Shown piece after piece: positions 26,776 through 36,721 of a stretch of 53,958 nucleotides of DNA. A program made the translations under genes and the position numbers. This stretch comes from Candidatus Woesearchaeota archaeon (lineage in GTDB: Archaea > Nanobdellota > Nanobdellia > Woesearchaeales > DSVV01). Numbering within the stretch: position 1 is the first letter of the stretch; every line of letters begins with the position of its first letter. Below the pieces are notes generated by a model. That model was given only the letters and a program-made list of their open reading frames with translations. It was not told the origin of the DNA and did no database searches. The stretch lies in assembly GCA_016219865.1 (NCBI GenBank), contig JACRKF010000027.1, forward strand, positions 1 through 53,958, given 5' to 3'.

Positions 26776-29085
26776 ATGCGAGGCTTCGTCGTCTATCCAA
26801 CGTATAGAATTATTGAGAATAAAGCATATGTTTATCTATTTGGAAAACTGGAAAATGGAGAAAGTTTTCTGACAATCAATTATTTTCAGCCATATTTCTA
26901 CATAAGGAAGTCAGATCAGAAAAAAGCAGAAGACATACAAAAAAGTGAAAAGTTTACAATAAAAGAAACAGATTTTTTTAATTTCAAGAAAGAACATGCA
27001 TTGAAGATAATTGTTGACCTTCCAAATCAAGTGCCTCCATTAAGAAAATTATTCGAAGATAGCAATATTATAACTTACGAAGCTGATATTCGCTTTACAT
27101 CTAGATTTATGATTGATCACAACATAAAAGGTTCATTGACAATCAAAGGAGAACATAAAAAAGGAAACTTTGTTGATAGAATCTATGAAAATCCAGAATT
27201 ATCAGCAGCAGATATCTATGAAGCAGAGCTTAAAGTAGCATCATTAGATATTGAAACAAACGGCAATGCAACTGAGATTTATTGTATTTCATTATCAACA
27301 GATAATCATACAGAAGCATACATCACAAGTGAAAAAGAAGTAGAGTCTGAACATGCAAAAACATTCAAAGATGAAAAAGCAATGCTTGAACATTTTAAAG
27401 AAAGAATCCAAACAATAGATCCTGATATAATTACAGGCTGGAATGTAATTGATTTTGATTTGCACGTCTTAAAAGAAAGAATGAAACACCACAAGATACC
27501 ATTTGTTATTGGCAGAGCAGATTGGGAATGCAAAATAAGAATTGAATCAGATTTTATGCGAGAATCATCTGCAGATATTGCAGGAAGACAAGTATTAGAT
27601 GGTATAGCATTATTAAAAAATAATTTTGTAAAACTTAATGATTACAAACTTGATACAGCTAGCCAAGAAATACTTGGTAAGAAAAAATCATTAGAATTCA
27701 ATGATAAAAGAGCAGAAATAGAAGCATTATACAAGAATAACAAAAAAGCATTGGTTAAATACAACATTTTAGATACAAAATTAGCGCAACAAATTCTTCA
27801 AAAGAAAAATCTTATTAATATTACTATTCAACGTTCAATGCTTACAGGGATGCAATTAGAACGAGTTTCTTCATCGATTGCTTCTTTAGACTCATTATAC
27901 TTAAGAGAAACAAAAAAAAGAAAAATAGTCTGCCCAACAGCGCATATTGATGATTCAACAGAAAGAATAAAAGGCGGCTATGTTCGTGATTCCTCTCCAG
28001 GTATTTACGATTATGTATTAGTGCTTGATTTCAAAAGCCTATATCCCAGCATAATCCGCACATTCAACATTGATCCAATTACTTTTGATAAAGATGGCGA
28101 GATAGAAGCGCCTAATGGAGCGCGATTTAGAAATGAACCTGCAATTTTGCCGGAATTAATTCAACATCTTTGGCAGATGCGAGATGCTGCAAAGAAAAAA
28201 AAAGATGATGTTGCAAGTTATGCAATTAAGATTACAATGAATAGTTTCTTTGGAGTTCTCGCAAACCCAACTTGCAGATTTTATAGTTTAGATGTCGCAA
28301 ATGCAATAACATCTTCTGGAAGACAAATTGTGCAGGAAACAGCTGAAATGATTGAAAAGAAAGGTTTTCCTGTTATTTATGGCGATACAGATTCAACTTT
28401 TGTCTTATCAGGAAAGAAAAGTGAAAAAGAAACAGAACTATTAGGTGAACAACTGCAGAAAGAAATAAACAATTATTATACAAAACTAATCAAAGAAAAA
28501 TACAATAGGGCATCTTGTTTAGAGCTTGAATTTGATAAAGTCTACAAAAAATTTATTCTTCCGAAAATCAGAGGACAAGAAACAGGAGCAAAAAAAAGAT
28601 ATGCAGGTATGGTAATAGAAAATGGAAAAGAAGAAGTTAACATAGTTGGCTTAGAATTTGTGCGTAGGGACTGGACAGAGCTTGCAAAAGTATTTCAGCT
28701 GGAATTGCTCAACAGAATATTCAATGATAGAGAAGTGCAGGAATACATCAAACAATTTACAGAAGAAGTATTATCTGGAAAACATGATGATCTCTTAGTT
28801 TATCGAAAAGCAATCAGAAAAGAAGTTGCAGAATACACAAAAACAACTCCGCCTCATGTAAAAGCAGCAAGATTGCTTGGCAATGAATTAGATTCAAATG
28901 TGATAGAATATGTAATCACAACAGAAGGTCCAGAACCAATCCAGAAAAAGAGTCATAAGATTGATTATGAACATTACATCGATAAACAGATGAAACCAAT
29001 TGCAGATTCTATACTTTGTTTCTTTAATACGTCATTTGATGAATTAACATCTTCAAAAAAACAGAAGACTTTGTTTAATTATTAA
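26776..29085 (+). CDS. Family B DNA polymerase
   Basis: SLDIETNG (ExoI), DFKSLYPSIIRTFNIDP, KITMNSFFGVLA, YGDTDSTFV. Confidence 0.95.
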   Translation: MRGFVVYPTYRIIENKAYVYLFGKLENGESFLTINYFQPYFYIRKSDQKKAEDIQKSEKFTIKETDFFNFKKEHALKIIVDLPNQVPPLRKLFEDSNIITYEADIRFTSRFMIDHNIKGSLTIKGEHKKGNFVDRIYENPELSAADIYEAELKVASLDIETNGNATEIYCISLSTDNHTEAYITSEKEVESEHAKTFKDEKAMLEHFKERIQTIDPDIITGWNVIDFDLHVLKERMKHHKIPFVIGRADWECKIRIESDFMRESSADIAGRQVLDGIALLKNNFVKLNDYKLDTASQEILGKKKSLEFNDKRAEIEALYKNNKKALVKYNILDTKLAQQILQKKNLINITIQRSMLTGMQLERVSSSIASLDSLYLRETKKRKIVCPTAHIDDSTERIKGGYVRDSSPGIYDYVLVLDFKSLYPSIIRTFNIDPITFDKDGEIEAPNGARFRNEPAILPELIQHLWQMRDAAKKKKDDVASYAIKITMNSFFGVLANPTCRFYSLDVANAITSSGRQIVQETAEMIEKKGFPVIYGDTDSTFVLSGKKSEKETELLGEQLQKEINNYYTKLIKEKYNRASCLELEFDKVYKKFILPKIRGQETGAKKRYAGMVIENGKEEVNIVGLEFVRRDWTELAKVFQLELLNRIFNDREVQEYIKQFTEEVLSGKHDDLLVYRKAIRKEVAEYTKTTPPHVKAARLLGNELDSNVIEYVITTEGPEPIQKKSHKIDYEHYIDKQMKPIADSILCFFNTSFDELTSSKKQKTLFNY

Positions 29086-29325
29086 ACTTTATTCTTAAAA
29101 AGAAAAAATAAATTATTTACTCAATCCAATTGCAATAGCAGTGCTTACTATGCGAATAGAAAGTATTTCCAGATGTTGTGGGGGATTGCTAAGAAGAAAA
29201 AGGTTAAAAAATAGTTTTTCCTTATTCTCACAAATATTATCTACTCTTTCTCGCTTACATACACTAGTAAGCTTTATATAGTAAAACATCCTAAAAGAGA
29301 ATTAGATATAAAAGTAGGTGATTAT

Positions 29326-29586
29326 ATGAAAAAAGAAATTTGGTTCAAAGCAAAAGATTATGGTATTGGTTGGTATCCAGCAACAAAAAAAGGGTGGTTA
29401 GTTCTATTAGCATATCTTGTGTTATTTATTGGAGGAATTGCATACTTTAGATATAATTCAACATTAGGAAACACAACAACAATTATTAAAGAAATAACAT
29501 ATATTGTAATAATTACATTAATTTTAGTATACATCTGTATGAAAAAAGGAGAACCTATGCAATGGCAATGGGGTAAAAAAAGATAA
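29326..29586 (+). CDS. Small membrane protein
   Basis: Two hydrophobic segments; recognisable upstream TATA-like CTTTATATAG and GTGAT near start. Confidence 0.6.
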   Translation: MKKEIWFKAKDYGIGWYPATKKGWLVLLAYLVLFIGGIAYFRYNSTLGNTTTIIKEITYIVIITLILVYICMKKGEPMQWQWGKKR

Positions 29587-29637
29587 TTATTTTATTTTTT
29601 TTCTTAAATCTTAGTTCACAAACAATCTCTGCTGTTT

Positions 29638-30792
29638 TTAGCTTCTGTAATTAGCATTTATTTTAATATAACCTTCTGTTAAATCGCAAGTATATGCAGT
29701 AAACTTCCCAGCTCCAGAACCAACATTGACAACTATCTTGATTTCTTTTGAATTCAGATATTTCTTTGCATGATCTTCATTAAAACTAATTGGCTCGCCA
29801 TTTTTGAAGACAAGTATTTCTCCAAATAGTATTGATGTTTTTTCTTGTTCTATCCCGCATCTTCCTGCAGCAGCTATTATCCTTCCCCAATTAGCATCAT
29901 TGCCATAAACTGCTGTTTTTACTAGTGGCGAATTAGCTATCGTCATTGCTATTAATCTTGCTTTTGTTTCACTTTCAGCTCCATGTGCTTCAACAATGAT
30001 AAGCTTGTTTGCTCCTTCTCCATCAGCAGCTATTTTCTTAGCAAGATCTAAACATAATTCCAAAATTTTATCAGAGAATTTGCTGATTATTGTATCTATT
30101 TTCTTATTATCTGCTGCCCCATTTGCCAATATAATTGCAGTATCATTGGTGCTGCCATCTCCATCAACAGTGATTGCATTAAAAGTTTTGTCGCATGATA
30201 TCTTCCATATTTCTTCCAGTATCTTTTTTTCAATATTAGCATCTGTTACAACAAATGCAAGCATTGTAGCCATATTTGGAGCTATCATTCCAGATCCTTT
30301 GACAGCTCCATAGATTGTTACTTCTGTCCCATCTATCTCTATTTTTGCTGATGTGGTTTTCATTGCCAAATCAGTCGTCATAATTGCTTTGGCAAAATCA
30401 TCTGGATTAGCTTCAAGAGATGACACAACTTTGCTGATTCCAATGGTTATTTTTTCCATTGGCAGTTGCTGTCCTATTACTCCTGTTGAGCATATAAAAA
30501 TTTCTGATGGTTTGATTGATAATTTTTCTGCTGTTATTTTCTGCATTTCTTCTGCATTTTTCATGCCCTGAATTCCTGTGCAAGCATTGGCATTTCCACT
30601 ATTTACTAAAATAGCTTTTTTTGGCGACCTTAAAATCTGCATATCCAATACCACTGGAGCAGCCTTAACAGAATTTTTAGTGAAAACTGCTGCAGCTGCG
30701 CATTCCTTTTCAGAATAAATTAATCCTATATCCTTCCCTTTCTTTTTGATTCCTGCCTCACATCCAGCAAATTTAAATCCCTTTGGAATCAT
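29638..30792 (-). CDS. argJ: Glutamate N-acetyltransferase / ornithine acetyltransferase
   Basis: GFKFAGCEAGIKKKGKDIGLIYSE, VNSGNANACTG, KGSGMIAPNMATMLAF, DGDGSTNDTAIILANG. Confidence 0.93.
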   Translation of the reverse strand: MIPKGFKFAGCEAGIKKKGKDIGLIYSEKECAAAAVFTKNSVKAAPVVLDMQILRSPKKAILVNSGNANACTGIQGMKNAEEMQKITAEKLSIKPSEIFICSTGVIGQQLPMEKITIGISKVVSSLEANPDDFAKAIMTTDLAMKTTSAKIEIDGTEVTIYGAVKGSGMIAPNMATMLAFVVTDANIEKKILEEIWKISCDKTFNAITVDGDGSTNDTAIILANGAADNKKIDTIISKFSDKILELCLDLAKKIAADGEGANKLIIVEAHGAESETKARLIAMTIANSPLVKTAVYGNDANWGRIIAAAGRCGIEQEKTSILFGEILVFKNGEPISFNEDHAKKYLNSKEIKIVVNVGSGAGKFTAYTCDLTEGYIKINANYRS

Positions 30793-31703
30793 TTTAATCC
30801 CTCTGTTTCTTTTAATCCAAACATTAGGTTCATATTTTGAACTGCTTGGCTGCTTGCTCCCTTTAACATATTATCAATAGCGCTGATTATTACCAAACGA
30901 TTGTTTTTATCTATTTCAAATCCCCCAATTGCGCAGTAATTTGTATTTTGGACATCGTGAAGAGTTGGGATTGCATCCATTATTTTTACAAACTCAGCAT
31001 TTTTGTAATATTCCTTATAAATTTTTTTTATTTCATCGTTGCTTGTTGATTTACTGAGCAAAATGTGGGTTGTGCAGAGTAATCCTCTAAAATGCGATAA
31101 AACATGCGGTGTAAAGGATATTTTCATTCCAGATATCTTTTCCATTTCTGCTACATGTTTATGTTGAGATAAAGCATAAGCCACTACATTATTCTTTAGT
31201 TTTTCTGCGGAATTTCTATCATTTGGTGTTTTACCAGCTCCACTGCATCCTGATTTCCCATCTATAATAATATATTTTACTATTTTATTTTCTCGCAGAG
31301 GCAGCAATGAAAGCAAAGCTGCTGTTGCATAACATCCAGGATTGGCAACTAACTTTGCTGTTTTAATTTCAGTTTTATTTAATTCAGATAGTCCATAAAT
31401 TGCAGTTAATCTGTGATCTGCGCTTAGATCTATAATTCTTATTTTTAGTTTTGGCGCAATTTCTTTGGCAGTTCCGTCAGAAGTGGCAAGAAAAACAATA
31501 TCTGCTGCATTATTAAGTTGTTCAATGCTTAAATTAGTATATTTAGCATTTCCTTTGTATTCAGGGTAAATATCTTTAACTTTCGACCCTGCATTGTGCT
31601 CAGAGTTTAATGCTGCTATTTTTACTTCAGGATGCTTTTCTAATAACTTAAATAGTTCAAATCCTATATAACCAGATGCTCCGATTATTGCTGCTTTTAT
31701 CAT
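30789..31703 (-). CDS. argC: N-acetyl-gamma-glutamyl-phosphate reductase
   Basis: AAIIGASGYIGFEL, LVANPGCYATAALLSLLPL, GKSGCSGAGK, FTPHVLSHFRGLLCTTHI. Confidence 0.93.
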   Translation of the reverse strand: MIKAAIIGASGYIGFELFKLLEKHPEVKIAALNSEHNAGSKVKDIYPEYKGNAKYTNLSIEQLNNAADIVFLATSDGTAKEIAPKLKIRIIDLSADHRLTAIYGLSELNKTEIKTAKLVANPGCYATAALLSLLPLRENKIVKYIIIDGKSGCSGAGKTPNDRNSAEKLKNNVVAYALSQHKHVAEMEKISGMKISFTPHVLSHFRGLLCTTHILLSKSTSNDEIKKIYKEYYKNAEFVKIMDAIPTLHDVQNTNYCAIGGFEIDKNNRLVIISAIDNMLKGASSQAVQNMNLMFGLKETEGLK

Positions 31704-32845
31704 TTTAGTGCTTCCCCTAATATATTGATCCCTTTTTTTAGTTCGTCTTCAGTTATAGTCAATGCAGGCAGCATCCGTAATACATTATCTGCGCATTTAT
31801 TGACTATAAGTTTTTTCTCTAAACATTTCTCGACTATAATAGATGCATCTTCCTCAATCTGCGCGCCAATCATCAATCCTTTTCCTCGAACTTCTTGCAC
31901 TTTGTTTAGTTCTTGAAGTAATCTCATTGCGTTTTTTCCATTTTTTTCTGCATTTTCCATAAGATTATTTTTTTCAATATAATTTATTGTAGTCAAAGCT
32001 GCTTGACATGCCAAAGGATTGCCTCCAAATGTGCTTGCATGATCGCCTTTTTCAAATGAATTCGCAACTTCGCATTTTGCTAATGTTGCTCCGATGGGAA
32101 TTCCATTAGCTAATCCTTTGGCTGTAGTCAAAATATCAGGCAAGATTTTATTATGCTGATAACAAAAATATTTTCCAGTTCGTCCATTGCCTGTTTGCAC
32201 TTCATCTAAAATCAATAATATGTCTTTTTGATCGCATATTTCTCTTACTTTGTTAAGGTAATCATGTTCCGGAACTATTATTCCTGATTCGCCTTGGATA
32301 GGTTCAACTATAAAAGCAGCAGTGTCGTTTGTTATTTCTCTTTTAAGCGCATCAGCATTTCCAAATGGAATGTGGCTAAATCCTTGAATTAATGGTTTGA
32401 ATGGTTCAGTGTATCTTGGTTTTCCAGTTGCTGAAAGAGCTCCTAATGTTCTCCCATGAAATCCTCCTATTGTTGAGATTATGCCTTTTTTCTTTGTATG
32501 TTTTCGTGCTAATTTTATCGCAGTTTCATTTGCTTCTGCGCCAGAATTAGTAAAAAACGATTGGTCAAGTTTTGTTATTTGGTTAAGCTTTTCAGCAAGT
32601 TCTATTTGTGGTTCAGTATAGAATAGATTTGTTGTTGTTATTATTCTATCTGCTTGTTCTTTAATTGCAGCATTTACTTCTGGATTTGCATATCCTACAC
32701 TGCAAGTTGCAATTGATCCAACTAAATCAAGATAACTGTTTCCTTCATTATCATAAAGGATGCTCCCTTTTCCTTTTGCAATTAATAATTTGTTTCTGTT
32801 ATAAGTCTGCATAATTAATTTTTTTTCTTTTTCTATGTAAGTCAT
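31700..32845 (-). CDS. argD: Acetylornithine aminotransferase
   Basis: FFTNSGAEANETAIKLARK, GGFHGRTLGALSATG, LLILDEVQTGNGRTGKYF, ASTFGGNPLACQAAL. Confidence 0.92.
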   Translation of the reverse strand: MTYIEKEKKLIMQTYNRNKLLIAKGKGSILYDNEGNSYLDLVGSIATCSVGYANPEVNAAIKEQADRIITTTNLFYTEPQIELAEKLNQITKLDQSFFTNSGAEANETAIKLARKHTKKKGIISTIGGFHGRTLGALSATGKPRYTEPFKPLIQGFSHIPFGNADALKREITNDTAAFIVEPIQGESGIIVPEHDYLNKVREICDQKDILLILDEVQTGNGRTGKYFCYQHNKILPDILTTAKGLANGIPIGATLAKCEVANSFEKGDHASTFGGNPLACQAALTTINYIEKNNLMENAEKNGKNAMRLLQELNKVQEVRGKGLMIGAQIEEDASIIVEKCLEKKLIVNKCADNVLRMLPALTITEDELKKGINILGEALK

Positions 32846-32863
32846 TCTGCAAAAATCGCCTCC

Positions 32864-33700
32864 TTATTTAACACATATTTTCTTTACAATTGTTCCAGCT
32901 CCATGGAGAGTGAATAACTCTGTAAACAAGTTCTTTGGCGCTACAATATGAACTAATAGCTGTTCTTCTGTTTCTTCTAATAGTTTTTTAGCTTCGTTTA
33001 CTTTAAAAAGCATTCCTCCATTTATTTGTCCACTTTCAACAAGCGGCTTATAGTCTGTATCTATAATAATTTCGCTGATAATTGCTCCTTCAGAGTTAAA
33101 TACTCCTCCTGTTTCAGTCACAAGTATAAATCTTTTGGACCCAAATTGTTTAACTAAATCTTTTGCAGCAGTATCAGCATTTATATTGTATTGTTGTCCT
33201 TTTGAATCAATTCCAATAGGCGCTATAATGGGGATTATTCCTTTCTTAATTGCAAGCAGTATTTTACTTTGTTCAATCTCCTCAATAATCCCAACAAACC
33301 CAGGATCTTGGTTTTCAAATGGTTCATGTTTTCTAACTAAAAATGCATCATTAATAACTGTAGCTTGCCCGCCCTGTTTTTTAACTGCTTCTGCAAGTTG
33401 CCTGCTTGTTTGCATTAATTGTTCTACAACTATTTTAAGTTGAGTTGCGTCAGTAACTCTTAACCCATTGACCTTTTTGTTATCTAAATTTCTGGATTTT
33501 AATTCTTCATCAATTTGAGGTCCTGCTCCGCATACTATAATTGGATAAATCTCAAATTGGCAGAAATACTGGAGAGCAGAAGCAACAACAATAAGTTGAT
33601 CTCGAATTATTGCGCCTCCTATTTTGATTACTGCAAAACTTTCCTTAGGTATTTGTTTGAACACTTTTGCATATAGCATTGTTTCTTGATTTATTTCCAC
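32864..33700 (-). CDS. argB: Acetylglutamate kinase-like amino acid kinase
   Basis: AVIKIGGAII, IIVCGAGPQIDEEL, NGLRVTDATQL, NINADTAAKDLVKQF; operon context. Confidence 0.85.
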   Translation of the reverse strand: MEINQETMLYAKVFKQIPKESFAVIKIGGAIIRDQLIVVASALQYFCQFEIYPIIVCGAGPQIDEELKSRNLDNKKVNGLRVTDATQLKIVVEQLMQTSRQLAEAVKKQGGQATVINDAFLVRKHEPFENQDPGFVGIIEEIEQSKILLAIKKGIIPIIAPIGIDSKGQQYNINADTAAKDLVKQFGSKRFILVTETGGVFNSEGAIISEIIIDTDYKPLVESGQINGGMLFKVNEAKKLLEETEEQLLVHIVAPKNLFTELFTLHGAGTIVKKICVK

Positions 33701-33791
33701 AATGATTATTTTATTAAGTTTACTTTTAAGCTTGACGTTTAATGTATAACAAAATCAGACTTAATTGTCTTAAATAGAACATTTATAGTAA

Positions 33792-33903
33792 AGAGAATTT
33801 TGCAAAAATAGCAATTTTTGCAAAATTCTCCTCAGCAGGCCAAAGATAATGCCGACTTCTTCGACATTATCAAGCGTTGCTTACAGCAACAAATCCGGAC
33901 AAT
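33792..33903. repeat. Palindromic element copy with downstream hairpins and AATCCGGACAAT box
   Basis: GAGAATTTTGCAAAAAT-agca-ATTTTTGCAAAATTCTC (17-bp perfect stem) ... AATCCGGACAAT. Confidence 0.8.
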
Positions 33904-33921
33904 AGGGAATTAATAACATAA

Positions 33922-33953
33922 AGAACTTTGCAAAGAATTTTGCAAAGTTCTCT
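33922..33953. repeat. Short palindromic repeat, 32-nt exact inverted match to 53821-53852
   Basis: AGAACTTTGCAAAGAATTTTGCAAAGTTCTCT. Confidence 0.85.
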
Positions 33954-33982
33954 AAACGTACCAAATAATCGATATTTCTTAG

Positions 33983-34078
33983 GTATGTAATAAATATGTA
34001 GTTGGTAGTTAGTAGTATTGCAGCAAATTTGCAGTTTGCCACTAACTACTTACTACTAACCACTAACTTATTACATAC
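33983..34078. repeat. Long imperfect inverted repeat between argB and alaS
   Basis: GTATGTAATAA...GTTGGTAGTTAGTAGTA ... TTACTACTAACCACTAACTTATTACATAC. Confidence 0.7.
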
Positions 34079-34088
34079 TAATTTATCT

Positions 34089-36608
34089 CTATTTTTTATA
34101 TTCATCCAACTCCTTCAGAAACCTTTCAATAGTCTTAATCAGATGTTCTGGCTGTGTCCGTAAAATAATAGCAGCCTTCGCAACAACATCTCCTTCAAAT
34201 TTCTCAGTAGATTTCAATAGTAATTCAACAGCATCAATCTTCTGCTGTTTTTCAACTGCTTTTTTTGCTTTTTTCCAATTATCAAACAGTTCCTGCGCTC
34301 TCGCTGGAATTTGCTGTACATCACATTGCAAAAGCTTTGCAATCACCTCTGCAACCTTACTTTCATCAGCTGATTCATTAATAGCTGCATTTCCTGCAGT
34401 AAATGTTATCCGCGCAATTCCATCTTGAATCTTTGCAGTTTTGATTATTTTTATTTTTCCAGCTTCACTAGTATTGTCCAGATGCGTTCCACCGCAGCAT
34501 TCAACATCAGTATTGATAATATTTACAATGCGAAGCTCTTTTCCAGGCACAACTCCGCCTTGATAAATATTTAAGCCAAATAATTTTTCAGCTTCATCAC
34601 GAGGATAAAATTTCTTGATAACAGGAATCCTTGCTTCAACTATCCTATTCGCCTCCAACTCTATTTTTCTAACTTCATCTTCAGTAAGACTTTGAAAATG
34701 AGTAATATCAATATGCGCTTTTTCCAATGTTTTTTTTGCGCCTGCTTGATTGATATGATTTCCTAAAACAGTTCTTGCAGCTGCGTTCATTATATGCGTA
34801 GCAGTATGATGTTGCGTTAATTGCATTCTTCGCGCAAAATCAATAACGCAAACAACAGCTTCTCCTTCAAGAATCTTATGTTCAGCAGTTAATTCATGAA
34901 CAATAACATGTTTATACTTAAAAACATTAACTACTTGCTCATTCTGAATAGTTCCACGATCATTTATTTGCCCGCCAGAAGTAGGATAAAAATATGTTTG
35001 ATCAAGAATAACATATTTGCCAATAATCTTGACGATATGCGCTTTAAACTCTGCTTTTTTCCAATCATCAAAGTACAATACTTTTGTTTCTGGAACATTA
35101 GCAATATCAAGAACAATATCTGCTTTTGTTTCATGTTCTTGTTTTTCTTTATCATGTTTGCTGGCAACAAGAGCATAAAAATTATCAGGAACTTGAACAT
35201 TTTTCCCAAGTTTTTTAGCTTCATCAGCAATAAGTTCTGGAGCTATTCCATTGCTGTCATATAATTTAACAAGAATTTCCGGAGTTATTTCTTCTTTGAC
35301 AATTCTTTGTGTTATTGCGCGTGATTTATCAACAGTTTGAATATATTTATGCCTTTCAACTTCTAATATTTTTTTTACATTTGCAATATTTTCATGTAAT
35401 TCTGGGAATAATGGTTTCAAATATTGAGCATGTTCTTCTGCAATAGCGCCAAGATCAAGATTCCAATTATATTTATCATTAAAATACAACGCTCTTCTTA
35501 ATATTACCCTTAAATTATATCCGCCGCCAACATTGCTTGGCAATCCTCCGTCTGCTAATGCAAACAGCAGAGAACGTGTATGTTCGGCAACAGAAAATAA
35601 TGCAGACAATGGAACGACATTTGATTTCAGATAAGAAACATCAACCTTTAATTGATCTGCAATCTTTTGCCACATCTTTTGAAGATCATCTACTTCATCA
35701 GCATTAAGATATGAACTAAATGGCAAAAATCTTTGCATAAGATGTTTATCAACCTTTATTCCAGTTTGATGAAATAATTTCTTACATACTGTAGGAAATG
35801 TTGTTTCATAACTTGTTGCAGTTGCCTGCGTAAACCAAGCATTTCTTTCATGCCCCATACCCATATCAAGCACTTTGAGATTAAGCTCTTTATTTCCATG
35901 TGGAGTAACCTCATAAAGCATATACACCTGATTCCCTAACTCAAGACCTCGAGAAAAATATTCCATGCATGGTCCAAAATTACCTCCTCCAGCCCATGCA
36001 TCTTCATGGAATGTTATTTCTTCATTAGGCAATCCTAAACCTTTATTTAACCAAGAATGAATATCCTCAAAATATTTTCGCTGATTGAATTCTTTTGGAG
36101 GAGTAAAAGCATGCTGTCCTATCATGACAAAGCCAGTATAATGCGCGCCAGTAATGCCAACATTATCAATATCATTAAACCTAAGACAAAACTGCGGCAC
36201 AACTAATGGATTTGCTGGAGGTTTTACTTCTCCTGAGACAACATATGGCTGAAAATCATAGATGCTTGCTTGAACAAACTCAGTATCATCTCTCCAACGC
36301 GCTATGACTGGATATCTTTTAATTGGTGTATACCCTAATTTCTGAAAATGTTTAGAAAATTCCTGCCATACTTCTATATAATCCAGCTTTTTCTTTGCAG
36401 GCGGATTATCAAAAAAACGAAATCCTCCAGAACATGCAGGATCGCCGCAATTATGCTGACCATTATTGACTGTCCAGAAAGATATTCCGCAAGTTTTACA
36501 TTGCTTGCGAACAAAACCCTGTTCTTTTAGTACTGATGCAGCATAATACTTCTCAGGATTCTTGCTTGCAATTGCTTTGAACTCTTTTTTGATTTGTTTA
36601 GTATCCAT
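34089..36608 (-). CDS. alaS: Alanyl-tRNA synthetase, archaeal type (start probably 36608)
   Basis: MDTKQIKKEFKAIASKNPEKYYAASVLKEQGF, CKTCG zinc motif, HHTATHIMNAA, CCGGTHLDNTSE. Confidence 0.95.
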   Translation of the reverse strand: MDTKQIKKEFKAIASKNPEKYYAASVLKEQGFVRKQCKTCGISFWTVNNGQHNCGDPACSGGFRFFDNPPAKKKLDYIEVWQEFSKHFQKLGYTPIKRYPVIARWRDDTEFVQASIYDFQPYVVSGEVKPPANPLVVPQFCLRFNDIDNVGITGAHYTGFVMIGQHAFTPPKEFNQRKYFEDIHSWLNKGLGLPNEEITFHEDAWAGGGNFGPCMEYFSRGLELGNQVYMLYEVTPHGNKELNLKVLDMGMGHERNAWFTQATATSYETTFPTVCKKLFHQTGIKVDKHLMQRFLPFSSYLNADEVDDLQKMWQKIADQLKVDVSYLKSNVVPLSALFSVAEHTRSLLFALADGGLPSNVGGGYNLRVILRRALYFNDKYNWNLDLGAIAEEHAQYLKPLFPELHENIANVKKILEVERHKYIQTVDKSRAITQRIVKEEITPEILVKLYDSNGIAPELIADEAKKLGKNVQVPDNFYALVASKHDKEKQEHETKADIVLDIANVPETKVLYFDDWKKAEFKAHIVKIIGKYVILDQTYFYPTSGGQINDRGTIQNEQVVNVFKYKHVIVHELTAEHKILEGEAVVCVIDFARRMQLTQHHTATHIMNAAARTVLGNHINQAGAKKTLEKAHIDITHFQSLTEDEVRKIELEANRIVEARIPVIKKFYPRDEAEKLFGLNIYQGGVVPGKELRIVNIINTDVECCGGTHLDNTSEAGKIKIIKTAKIQDGIARITFTAGNAAINESADESKVAEVIAKLLQCDVQQIPARAQELFDNWKKAKKAVEKQQKIDAVELLLKSTEKFEGDVVAKAAIILRTQPEHLIKTIERFLKELDEYKK

Positions 36609-36646
36609 AAAAAAAGAAGTATAAGAAAGACTATATAAAATTATTC

Positions 36647-36688
36647 TTTGAATTGTGAATTTTACAACAGTAAAATCCACAATTCAAA
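36647..36688. promoter_or_regulatory. 19-bp-arm palindrome centred between divergent TATA boxes
   Basis: TTTGAATTGTGAATTTTAC-aaca-GTAAAATCCACAATTCAAA (18/19 paired). Confidence 0.6.
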
Positions 36689-36721
36689 AACTTTATATAA
36701 CACCTCAGCATATATTTTATC

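Noticed and set aside
29086-29325. Gene remnant between PolB and the small membrane protein
   Set aside because: Only short unrecognisable peptide fragments; insufficient evidence for a pseudogene.
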